From assembly GCA_028280065.1 (NCBI GenBank), contig JANQMN010000004.1:289469-353468 (forward strand): 64,000 nucleotides of DNA, given 5' to 3'. The DNA is from Hahella sp. (lineage in GTDB: Bacteria; Pseudomonadota; Gammaproteobacteria; Pseudomonadales; Oleiphilaceae). The translations under genes and the position numbers were made by a program. Of this stretch, positions 9,253 through 17,924 are shown piece after piece. The notes beneath the pieces were generated by a model that made no database searches, had not been told where the DNA came from, and saw nothing but the letters and a program-made list of their open reading frames with translations. How positions within the stretch are numbered: the first letter of the stretch is position 1; each line of letters starts with the position of its first letter.

Positions 9253-11091
9253 TTACGCCATTCCCCTGGTAAATTTCAATGCCAACGCCTGTTGGGAGCG
9301 ATCCAAAAGACGAAACACCGCTTTTAAATGATTCCGCTGCAAGCTGTTAATCCTATGCGGTGCAATAAAATTAGATGGCTTCTTGCCTTGCTCCAAGTCA
9401 TCCAACTGCTGTTGAAAACGCAATTGGGCAATGAACTCAAATGCGTCCAGCAAGTTCCGGGCGTCTTCCGCACCTAGTGCGCCGACTTCGATGCAGGTCC
9501 TGAGGCGCGCAGGTGTCCGGGTAGCGTCTATGCCGTTTGCCAACGAATAGATGCGGGCTAAATCGGTAATTAGACTCAACCCTTGATGTTTCAAATCCAG
9601 TTGTTGATGGTGGTCGCCGCCCTTAACAACGATGAACTTGTTGAAAAAGCCGAGTGGCGTCTTACTTTTCAGGGTGTTGTTTGCCAACATGGCAAGGAAA
9701 ATTTCGCAAGTCTTGGCCAACCCAAGCACTTTCGACCTAAGCTGATGGCAAAGAAAAGTGTCACCGGCGATCGCCCGTATATCAAAGAAGATACTGCAAT
9801 GCATCATGGCTTCGGGGTCGGGTGTTCGAATCCAGTTTTCGAAATACTTAAACCAGACGTCTAGTGGCTGGCACCACTTGGTATTCTGCGCCATGACGTC
9901 ACCCGGGCAAAAAGGAAAGCCGCATACATTCAATCCGGAGCAGATATACTCGGCAAGTTTTACAAAGTACTGCTGATGTTCTTCTCCGCCATCGTAGATG
10001 ATTCCGTTATCCTGGTCCGAGCCTGCGTGCTGTTCGAATCGCGCTTGTGACCCGAAAGAAACCCAACAAAAAGGTACCGGAGCCGTTCCCATCGTTTTTT
10101 GAGCCAACTGCACCAACCGTTTTGTGAGCATATCGTTGATGCTGGTAAACACTTGGCCAATATTTTCCGCCGTGGTCTCAGATCGTATCAGCCCATAGAG
10201 TAGTTCCTGGGTGTGACCGGCATACTTTTTCAGTTCCGCCACAGACTTGCACTTGGCAATCTTGTTGACGATATACAATGGGTGGCTGTTCTTTATTCGC
10301 AATAAATCCGATGCCACCAACATGCCTATCGGACGGCCATTTTCAGCAACTGGCAAATGATGGATATTTTTTTGCAGCATGCGGAAGGTGGCCTCATGAA
10401 ACAATGCGTCGGGACCAATCGTAATCGGCTTGCGTGTCATTATCCTGGTTACAGGTTCCTGCAAGGAAAGGTTCTTGGCCACCAGCCTGGCACGAATATC
10501 ACGGTCGGTCAGGATGCCGTGCAACTGCGCGTTCTCCACGACAAGCACCGACGAGACCCCCTGTTCCGTCATTACCTGGGCGGCTTGATGCACCGAATCC
10601 GTTGGTCCGACAGTGACCAGTTGACTGGTCATTAACTCCCGAGTCTTCTGGGCGACTTGGTGATGTTGGTTACGCCCGTCTTTCAATTCGAAGCGTCTGG
10701 CAAAGCTTTGATTGAAGTGTCTATCCAAAAGCGGATTTCCTTGCCGCAACCGGTGGAAAACTTCCGCCGGTACGGCATAAAGCAAAACCTCTTCAATGAC
10801 ATCGATGACAAAGCCATAGAGTTTACCGGTCAGCAGTAGAGAGAATCCAAAGCAACCACCGGTTTCCAGGCGGTCAATCAGATGACCGTGGCGGTTTGAG
10901 AGGTCGATGGCACCTTTTCTAATAATGAAGAGCCTGGGATTGGCAGGATCAATGAGATCCGATTGGTCCCCCACCGGGCGATAAAGAACCTGGATAGAAC
11001 GGGTAAGTAAATCCAATTCTTCCCGATCCAGTTCAAGAAAAGGATGGAAGGAACGGAGAAAGGTTTCAACGGAATCTAAGGTTGCTGTCAT
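9253..11091 (-). CDS. cNMP-binding / CBS-pair / DUF294 nucleotidyltransferase-like protein
   Basis: A 612-residue cytoplasmic signalling protein. In order: a cyclic-nucleotide-binding fold (about 5-130), two CBS domains (about 150-275, with LHGILTDRDIRARL and RPIGMLVASDLLRI), a DUF294 nucleotidyltransferase-like domain with GSQARFEQHAGSDQDNG (about 345-365), and a DUF294 C-terminal helical domain. The GlnD-like GS...DxD arrangement suggests nucleotidyl transfer, but the substrate is unknown. It lies between the exonuclease and the symporter and probably links adenine-nucleotide state to carboxylate uptake (inference). Confidence 0.88.
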   Translation of the reverse strand: MTATLDSVETFLRSFHPFLELDREELDLLTRSIQVLYRPVGDQSDLIDPANPRLFIIRKGAIDLSNRHGHLIDRLETGGCFGFSLLLTGKLYGFVIDVIEEVLLYAVPAEVFHRLRQGNPLLDRHFNQSFARRFELKDGRNQHHQVAQKTRELMTSQLVTVGPTDSVHQAAQVMTEQGVSSVLVVENAQLHGILTDRDIRARLVAKNLSLQEPVTRIMTRKPITIGPDALFHEATFRMLQKNIHHLPVAENGRPIGMLVASDLLRIKNSHPLYIVNKIAKCKSVAELKKYAGHTQELLYGLIRSETTAENIGQVFTSINDMLTKRLVQLAQKTMGTAPVPFCWVSFGSQARFEQHAGSDQDNGIIYDGGEEHQQYFVKLAEYICSGLNVCGFPFCPGDVMAQNTKWCQPLDVWFKYFENWIRTPDPEAMMHCSIFFDIRAIAGDTFLCHQLRSKVLGLAKTCEIFLAMLANNTLKSKTPLGFFNKFIVVKGGDHHQQLDLKHQGLSLITDLARIYSLANGIDATRTPARLRTCIEVGALGAEDARNLLDAFEFIAQLRFQQQLDDLEQGKKPSNFIAPHRINSLQRNHLKAVFRLLDRSQQALALKFTRGMA

Positions 11092-11215
11092 TGCACTTCA
11101 TCAATTCAAGCCAATTAATGCAATCCAGTTTGCCGTCCTTGGCAGGTCGCCCACCCTGGCAGCGTCACTGTCCACTGTAGCGCAACCAGGATGTTCTTGC
11201 GAACTGATAATACCC

Positions 11216-12922
11216 TTAATGGACCTGGGCTGCTCCCGCGCCGCGAGGATAACGAATATCCTCGACTAACTGCTGCACTTCTTTCGGAGCATCCTGAGTG
11301 AGCTTGTTCACCAGAATGGCGACAGCAAAGTTCAACATCATGCCAAGGGTTCCGATACCTTCCGGAGAAATACCGAACCACCAGTTATCCGGTACGTTGG
11401 CGCCAGGGTTGATGAACTTGAAGTAGATGATATAGCCCGCCGTGAAGAGGATGCCGGACAGCATGCCTGCAATGGCACCTTCCTTATTCATGCGCTTGTA
11501 GAAAATGCCCATGATAATCGCCGGGAAGAACGACGAGGCTGCCAACCCGAAGGCGAAGGCCACCACCTGAGCCACAAAACCGGGTGGATTGATACCGAGA
11601 TAACCGGCCACCATCACGCCAACCGCAGCCGCTATTCGAGCAAACATCAGTTCCTGTTTGTCCGAGATATTCGGCATCAGATTGCGTTTAAGCAGATCGT
11701 GACTTACCGAGGTTGAGATAACTAACAGCAAGCCTGCCGAGGTGCTAAGAGCCGCGGCGATGCCACCGGCAGCGACCAGGGCGATGACCCAGGCTGGCAG
11801 ATTGGCAATTTCAGGATTCGCCAAGACCATGATGTCGCGGTCAATTTTCATCTCATTGCGTTCATCGCCTGAGTAGAACATACGACCGTCATTGTTCTTA
11901 TCATTCCAGGTAATCAGCCCGGTTTTTTCCCAATTGGTAATCCAGCTAGGGGCTTGCGCATATTCGGTGCCCTGCATATCGAGGCCGTTGATCGTATTCA
12001 CCATATTGACCCGGGCGAAGGTCGCAACCGCTGGCGCGGTGGTGTATAGCAAGGCGATGAACAGTAACGCCCAACCGGCTGACTTTCGCGCATCCCGTAC
12101 CTTGGGAACAGTAAAGAAACGCACGATAACGTGAGGCAGACCAGCAGTACCGACCATTAACGCAGCGGTAATAAAGAATACGTCCACCATACTCTTATTG
12201 CCGTCCGTATAGGCGGTGAATCCCAACTCCGTCGATAGCCCATCCAGGCGATCCAGGACATACATACCGGAACCGTCAGCCAATGTGCCGCCGAAGCCCA
12301 GCTGTGGGATAAAGTTGCCTGTCATCATGATGGAAATAAAGACAGCAGGTACCAGATAAGCGCATATCAGCACACAGTATTGAGCCACCTGCGTATAGGT
12401 AATCCCCTTCATACCACCCAGTACCGCGTAGAAGAACACCAGAGCCATCCCAATGATGACACCGGAGGTAATATCAACTTCAAGAAATCGGGAGAAAACC
12501 ACGCCGACACCACGCATTTGCCCGGCGACATAGGTGAAGCAGACAAATATAGCGCAGACCACTGCAACCGTGCGGGCAGTCTGGGAGTAATAGCGGTCAC
12601 CGATAAAGTCGGGAACCGTGAACTTGCCGAACTTGCGAAGGTAAGGCGCTAGACAGAGTGCAAGCAGCACATAGCCGCCGGTCCAACCCATCAGGTAAAC
12701 ACCGCCATCATATCCCATGAAGGAAATCAATCCGGCCATGGAGATAAAAGAAGCGGCTGACATCCAGTCAGCGGCAGTTGCCATGCCGTTCGCTACCGGA
12801 TTTACGCCGCCGCCCGCAACATAGAAATCATTGGTCGATCCCGCACGCGCCCATATGGCGATACCGATATACAGCGCAAAGGTCGCGCCAACGATAATAA
12901 AGGTGAGAGTTTGAATATCCAT
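11216..12922 (-). CDS. Sodium:solute symporter, large subunit (VC_2705/ActP-like)
   Basis: A 568-residue SSS-family inner-membrane transporter with about 13 hydrophobic segments, starting near the N-terminus with [21 protein letters not shown] soluble insert around residues 300-360 ([13 protein letters not shown]) is typical of the VC_2705 subfamily. It is preceded by the DUF4212 small subunit only 9 bases upstream, the usual two-gene arrangement for this subfamily. Likely substrates are acetate or other short monocarboxylates taken up with sodium; this rests on family and neighbours. Confidence 0.88.
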   Translation of the reverse strand: MDIQTLTFIIVGATFALYIGIAIWARAGSTNDFYVAGGGVNPVANGMATAADWMSAASFISMAGLISFMGYDGGVYLMGWTGGYVLLALCLAPYLRKFGKFTVPDFIGDRYYSQTARTVAVVCAIFVCFTYVAGQMRGVGVVFSRFLEVDITSGVIIGMALVFFYAVLGGMKGITYTQVAQYCVLICAYLVPAVFISIMMTGNFIPQLGFGGTLADGSGMYVLDRLDGLSTELGFTAYTDGNKSMVDVFFITAALMVGTAGLPHVIVRFFTVPKVRDARKSAGWALLFIALLYTTAPAVATFARVNMVNTINGLDMQGTEYAQAPSWITNWEKTGLITWNDKNNDGRMFYSGDERNEMKIDRDIMVLANPEIANLPAWVIALVAAGGIAAALSTSAGLLLVISTSVSHDLLKRNLMPNISDKQELMFARIAAAVGVMVAGYLGINPPGFVAQVVAFAFGLAASSFFPAIIMGIFYKRMNKEGAIAGMLSGILFTAGYIIYFKFINPGANVPDNWWFGISPEGIGTLGMMLNFAVAILVNKLTQDAPKEVQQLVEDIRYPRGAGAAQVH

Positions 12923-12931
12923 TATTTGCTC

Positions 12932-13198
12932 CTAGTCCTCGTGCACATCATATTTTTGGTCAAGTTTGTTCATTCTCGCGACGTAGAAAAAGATCAAACC
13001 GACAAACACATAAATAGCGCCCTGCTGGGCGAACCAGAAGCCAAGTTTAAAACCGAAGAATCGGATTTCATTAAGAACCTCTACCAGTAAGATGCCGAAT
13101 CCATAGGACACGACAAACCAGATAGACAGCAGAATCAGCATCAATGCCAGGTTTTCGCGCCAGTATCCTATCAGGCTGTTGTTTTTATCATTTTGCAT
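12932..13198 (-). CDS. DUF4212 small membrane subunit of sodium:solute symporter
   Basis: An 88-residue protein with two membrane segments (LALMLILLSIWFVVSYGFGI and the FAQQGAIYVFVGLIFFYV segment). The YWRENL start and GFWFAQQG motif are DUF4212 hallmarks. I start it at the ATG at 13198, which has GAGG eight bases upstream, rather than 16 codons earlier. It is the first gene of the leftward operon and pairs with the large subunit that follows. Confidence 0.88.
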   Translation of the reverse strand: MQNDKNNSLIGYWRENLALMLILLSIWFVVSYGFGILLVEVLNEIRFFGFKLGFWFAQQGAIYVFVGLIFFYVARMNKLDQKYDVHED

Positions 13199-13280
13199 GA
13201 CGACCTCGCTAAGCACTTGGTTAACAGTGTATTGCACACTAAACAAGGTAACAGAGGCCTATTTATTCAACGTCCCCACT

Positions 13281-13316
13281 TTAGTCGATGGCTCGACCTT
13301 AGTTGTAGGCTCGACT
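13281..13316. promoter_or_regulatory. 18-bp imperfect tandem repeat between divergent symporter and kinase genes
   Basis: Two adjacent 18-base units, TTAGTCGATGGCTCGACC (13281-13298) and TTAGTTGTAGGCTCGACT (13299-13316), match at 14 of 18 positions and share the core GGCTCGAC. They lie in the ~200-base divergent region between the symporter operon and the hybrid kinase gene. Direct repeats of about two helical turns are a common operator layout; which regulator binds is unknown. Confidence 0.4.
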
Positions 13317-13400
13317 TCCCTTTTTAAGGGTCCATAATAAAACCCATGTGTATAGTGAGTATCGAGAGGAAAACTTTGCGGTGCTGAGAGCTGTAACGCT

Positions 13401-16400
13401 ATGAATGTCATACTTGTTTCATTGGTCGCCCTGGCTTATGTCGGCGCTTTGTTTCTGCTCGCCCGCTGGGGCGAGACCCATTCTTCCCAATCAAACTGGT
13501 ACTCCCGTTTACAACCCGTTATTTACAGCCTGGCATTGGCGGTTTATTGCACATCCTGGACTTTTTACGGTTCTGTCGGGATGGCAGTACAGCAAGGTTG
13601 GAATTATCTTCCGATCTTGCTCGGGCCGGCCATGCTGTTTCTATTCGGTATCGGTTTTATCAAAAAACTGGTGTTTGTCAGCAAGCGCCAGAACGTCAGT
13701 TCCATCGGGGACTTTCTGGCATCCCGTTATGGCAAGAAACAGCGGGTCGCCGTATTGGTTACCATTACCGCAGTACTTGCCACCATTCCCTATATCGCCT
13801 TGCAGCTCAAAGCCGTGACGCTGAGCTTTAACGTTATCACCGGCCATGAACCGGAAACGCCGGCGTTCGTTCAGCAAAACGCCAGCCTGATCGTCACTTT
13901 ACTCATGGCGTTTTTTGCCATTCTGTTCGGCACCAAAAAACTGGATGTCACGGACTATCAACCGGGCGTCATATTGGCAGTTGCTTTCGAGTCCGTTATC
14001 AAACTCGTCGCCTTGATGGCGGTAAGCCTGCTCGCGATAGGGCTTTACTTTCAAACCATCCCGGATTTCCTCAGTGCCATGTCTTCGAAAACGGACCTTG
14101 TGGAAAAATTTGATTTGAACAATCTGGGCGCGAACTTTGTTACGCAGCTTCTTCTGTCGATGGCAGCGGTGATTTGTCTACCGCGCCAGTTTTTCGTCGT
14201 CGTGGTGCAAAACAACGACTTAAACCAACTAAACTGGGCCCGATGGATATTTCCCGGCTATCTATTATCGCTGTGCCTGTTCATAGCTCCGATTGCCGCC
14301 GCCGGATACTTGCTGTTCCAGGACGCAATATTCAATGCCGACACCTATGTGCTGCAACTACCGCTGTATTTTGGCGAAACCTGGGTGGCGATGCTGGTAT
14401 TTATCGGTGGGTTTTCCGCGGCGACAGCCATGATTATCGTCGCCACCATCGCCTTGAGCACCATGATAAGTAACGATGTCGTGTTGCCAATGCTGATCCG
14501 CCAGCGTTATAAGCGCAATAAAATGCGCCAGGACTTCAGCGCCATACTTTTACAGATACGCCGCCTGTCTATTGTGGTGGTGTTAGTCGCCGCTTACTTC
14601 TATCACCTGGCCTTTGCCAACTTTTCGGCGCTGACCAGTATCGGATTGCTCGCCTTTGCGTTAGTGGTGCAGTTTGCGCCGGGGCTTATCGGCGGTTTGT
14701 TTTGGAAGGTTGGCCACGTAACCGGCTTTAAATGGGGGCTTATCTCCGGTATTACCCTTTGGTTTTACACCCTGATGGTTCCTACCCTCGCTGACGCCGG
14801 TTTCGTCAGCCAGCGGTTATTGGACAGCGGCTTGCTCAACCAGTGGTGGCTGCGGCCGGAAAGCTTGTTGGGACTGCCAATTGACGACCGTCTTAGCCAT
14901 GGGGTTTTCATCAGCCTCCTTGTTAACTCCCTGGTTTATATCGCTATTTCGATGCGAGCAGAGCCCAGGCTGGTGGACCGTATTCAAGCAAGCGCTTTTG
15001 TGACTCCGGTAGCCGAACCACAACTCAGCAGCCCGAAGTTAAAAGTCGCCCCGCTAAAAAACACCGATCTAAAAGTCATGCTGGAGCAGTTTCTCGGGCC
15101 AGCCCGGACCTACCAGGTTTTTGAAGAGTTTGCCCAGCAGCAGCAAATTGTGATCAACGACGAAGCCTCCCCGAATTATCGTTTAATCGAATACTGCGAG
15201 CGTTTGCTCGCGGGCGCTATCGGCAGCGCGTCTGCCCGGGCGATGATGAACTCTCTGATGGAAGGCAAACATTTCGGCTTGGAAGACATAGTCACCTTTT
15301 TCGATGAAACCGCCCAGGCATTGCAACAAAACCAGAGCATTCTACACGCATCCCTGGAAAACATTGAGCAGGGAATTAGCGTAGTAGACAAAAACCTGAA
15401 TCTGGTCGCCTGGAACAGTTCCTATGCGCGCTTGTTTCGCTATCCCACCGGAGCCCTGCAGGTCGGCACACCGGTTGCCGACCTGATTCGCTATAACGCG
15501 GAAAACGGCCGCTGCGGGGATGGCAAACCGGAAGAGCATATTCGAAAACGCCTGGAACATATGCGCAAGGGGACGGCCCATAGATTTCAACGCCGCCGCC
15601 CGGATGGCACCGTGATTGAGATGTGGGGAAGCCCGTTGCCGGACGGAGGATTTGTGACTACTTTCACGGATATCACCGAACACACGCGGGACAAGGAAGC
15701 ACTGCGGGAAGCCAAGGTTAACCTGGAGAAGCGGGTCAAGGAACGCACCGAAACCATCAGCCAGATGAATGCCGAACTATTGCGCGAGATAGACCAACGC
15801 CGGGCAGTGGAAGTCGAGGTGCAAAGAGCGAAAGAATTGGCAGAAGGTGCAAACGCGGCGAAAACCCGGTTTCTAGCCTTGGCGAGTCACGATATCTTGC
15901 AGCCTTTGAATGCCGCACGGCTGTATGTTTCCGCCCTACAGGAAAACCCGGACAGCGAAGACCGGGACACGGTAATCGATAACCTCAATCAATCCCTCGC
16001 CTCTACCGAAGCATTGATCGCAACCCTGCTCGAAATCGCTCGCCTGGATGACGGCGCTATCGTGCCGAATTACGAAGATTTTAATATCGCAGAAATTCTC
16101 ACCCCGCTCATAAACGAATTCGGGGCTGTCACCAAGGACAAAAAACTGCATCTTCGCTCAATTATTTCAAACTGCAAGGTGCATTCGGACAAACTTTACC
16201 TACGTCGAATCATTCAAAATTTACTTTCCAATGCCATCAAGTATGCCGGCGATGGACAAGTGCTGATCGGCTGCCGCCGCAAACCGGAAGGATTACTGGT
16301 ACAGATACTGGATACCGGCAGCGGTATTCCCCCGGAACAACAGCAAATGATTTTCCAGGATTTCTATCGCCTTAAACACCACCAACATAAAGTTTCCGGC

Positions 16401-17000
16401 GCCGGGCTCGGCCTGGGCGTCGTAAGCCGCCTGAGCAAACTCCTGGAGTTGCCACTTACTCTGGAGTCTGAGCTGGACGCGTTCACGCGTTTTAGCGTTC
16501 TTGTACCCTTTGCCAAAACCGCCAGCGCACCACCTTCAACCACAGTAAGCGGGCGCACGGAAGCTTCAGGGCTACCATCGGATATTGCTGGGATGCGGGT
16601 GTTTTGCGCCGACGACGAAGCCGCTAACTTGGATGCGTTAGCCCGATTACTCGATAAATGGCAATGCAAAATGGTCAAAGCCGACAGCAGCGAGCAGGCG
16701 ATAGAACTCGCTCAGCTGCAACCGGTTCCCGATGTCATCTTGATGGATTATCATCTCAATGACGACTATGACGGCTTAAAGTTGATCCAAACCCTTAGAG
16801 AGATGTGGGGCACATCCATTCCAGCGGCCATTGTCACCGCCACCCATGATGCCGGGGTGCATCGGCAGGTACAGGAAAGTGGTATCAATCTGTTGCATAA
16901 GCCCCTTAAACCTGCTGCATTGAAAGCCCTGCTGAGACACTTTAAGGTAGTCGCCGCTACCCAAACAGAACAATCTCAGCCAGAGTCAATGGGTCGATAG
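13401..17000 (+). CDS. SSS-STAC-PAS hybrid histidine kinase/response regulator (MxtR/CrbS-like)
   Basis: An 1199-residue inner-membrane sensor. The first ~500 residues form a sodium:solute-symporter domain; residues ~553-633 match the STAC linker (CERLLAGAIGSASARAMM). A PAS domain follows (~645-760), then a coiled coil, HisKA with phospho-acceptor H830 (ASHDILQPLNAARL), HATPase (~930-1035, GSGIPPE and GLGLGVVSR) and a C-terminal receiver with D1116 (ILMDYHL). Relatives MxtR and CrbS control acetyl-CoA synthetase expression in response to acetate. The cognate DNA-binding partner (ErdR/CrbR type) is not in this window. It is divergent from the symporter operon, fitting a role in sensing the same substrate. 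Confidence 0.9.
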   Translation: MNVILVSLVALAYVGALFLLARWGETHSSQSNWYSRLQPVIYSLALAVYCTSWTFYGSVGMAVQQGWNYLPILLGPAMLFLFGIGFIKKLVFVSKRQNVSSIGDFLASRYGKKQRVAVLVTITAVLATIPYIALQLKAVTLSFNVITGHEPETPAFVQQNASLIVTLLMAFFAILFGTKKLDVTDYQPGVILAVAFESVIKLVALMAVSLLAIGLYFQTIPDFLSAMSSKTDLVEKFDLNNLGANFVTQLLLSMAAVICLPRQFFVVVVQNNDLNQLNWARWIFPGYLLSLCLFIAPIAAAGYLLFQDAIFNADTYVLQLPLYFGETWVAMLVFIGGFSAATAMIIVATIALSTMISNDVVLPMLIRQRYKRNKMRQDFSAILLQIRRLSIVVVLVAAYFYHLAFANFSALTSIGLLAFALVVQFAPGLIGGLFWKVGHVTGFKWGLISGITLWFYTLMVPTLADAGFVSQRLLDSGLLNQWWLRPESLLGLPIDDRLSHGVFISLLVNSLVYIAISMRAEPRLVDRIQASAFVTPVAEPQLSSPKLKVAPLKNTDLKVMLEQFLGPARTYQVFEEFAQQQQIVINDEASPNYRLIEYCERLLAGAIGSASARAMMNSLMEGKHFGLEDIVTFFDETAQALQQNQSILHASLENIEQGISVVDKNLNLVAWNSSYARLFRYPTGALQVGTPVADLIRYNAENGRCGDGKPEEHIRKRLEHMRKGTAHRFQRRRPDGTVIEMWGSPLPDGGFVTTFTDITEHTRDKEALREAKVNLEKRVKERTETISQMNAELLREIDQRRAVEVEVQRAKELAEGANAAKTRFLALASHDILQPLNAARLYVSALQENPDSEDRDTVIDNLNQSLASTEALIATLLEIARLDDGAIVPNYEDFNIAEILTPLINEFGAVTKDKKLHLRSIISNCKVHSDKLYLRRIIQNLLSNAIKYAGDGQVLIGCRRKPEGLLVQILDTGSGIPPEQQQMIFQDFYRLKHHQHKVSGAGLGLGVVSRLSKLLELPLTLESELDAFTRFSVLVPFAKTASAPPSTTVSGRTEASGLPSDIAGMRVFCADDEAANLDALARLLDKWQCKMVKADSSEQAIELAQLQPVPDVILMDYHLNDDYDGLKLIQTLREMWGTSIPAAIVTATHDAGVHRQVQESGINLLHKPLKPAALKALLRHFKVVAATQTEQSQPESMGR

Positions 17001-17884
17001 TGAACCGGCTATATCCAACCTTCATAATGCTTGTCATTGCCATCTGCTTGCCTGGATTACCGGCCTACGGCGAATCCGTAATTTTTCAGTGCAAAAATTC
17101 CCAGGGAAAAACCATCTTTACGGACAATAAAAGACTCTGCGAAGAACAGGCCGGAAACAGCCGTCAACCTGTCGAGGAAGTAGAACTAGATCCGATTAAC
17201 CTGCACTCCCAATATGGCAAGCATGTCAGCGAGGAATACTCGAACTATGCCTTTCGCGCTTATGAACCGCTACCCGGCTATGCGCTGAAGATTATTGTCG
17301 AAAAGAAACTCATTGAAAGTTCACCACAACTCGTCGCCCTCGCCGCCAAAAAACTGGAAAACGCAGTTTCCCAGGCAATAGGCAAGTTCCCGGCGCGGAT
17401 TAGACCGGAATTCGACGGAGTGAGGTATTTCCTGTTCAGTGGCGCTGAAGCGATGACCGGGGGAAGAAGAGGAGGCCAATGGTATTTTCAACGCGGCAAC
17501 ATTACTTCGATCAAATTCAATGACAGCATCGTTATTCGATCAGCGAAGCAGTACCTTCGTTACAGCGACAAAGAAGCGCTACAAACAGCCGCCCATGAAC
17601 TAAGCCATGCTTATTACTACTACCACATTGCCAGACTCTACGGTTTTACTAAAAAAGCCTTCGAACAAGCGCAGACCAAAGGCCTCTATCGCAACGTAAA
17701 AACCCGGCTCGGCGGCACTATTAGAAAGGCCTACGCATTAACGAATGAAAGGGAATACTTCGCAGAACTTGTAAGAACCTATCTGGTCGGCAACTACCAT
17801 TTTCCATTTAATAGAAAGGAGCTTAAAGAATACGACCCGGCTGGCTACCAGCTTGTTTTAAGGGCTTTTGGCAAGCAGAAGTAA
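17000..17884 (+). CDS. Secreted putative zinc metallopeptidase with DUF4124-like N-terminus
   Basis: A 294-residue protein with a signal peptide (about 1-24, ending PAYG/ES), then a DUF4124-like segment (VIFQCKNSQGKTIFTDN, about 27-43). The second half carries H199-E200-L-S-H203 and a downstream E256 in YFAELVRTYL, the ligand set of a gluzincin metallopeptidase; the tail FPFNRKELKEYDPAGY is typical of this uncharacterised group. The GTG start overlaps the last base of the kinase gene's stop codon, so the two are translationally coupled. Probably periplasmic or secreted; the target is unknown. Confidence 0.7.
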   Translation: MNRLYPTFIMLVIAICLPGLPAYGESVIFQCKNSQGKTIFTDNKRLCEEQAGNSRQPVEEVELDPINLHSQYGKHVSEEYSNYAFRAYEPLPGYALKIIVEKKLIESSPQLVALAAKKLENAVSQAIGKFPARIRPEFDGVRYFLFSGAEAMTGGRRGGQWYFQRGNITSIKFNDSIVIRSAKQYLRYSDKEALQTAAHELSHAYYYYHIARLYGFTKKAFEQAQTKGLYRNVKTRLGGTIRKAYALTNEREYFAELVRTYLVGNYHFPFNRKELKEYDPAGYQLVLRAFGKQK

Positions 17885-17924
17885 TAGTATCTGCTTGCGA
17901 TACCGGGATGATTTTCCACCCCTC

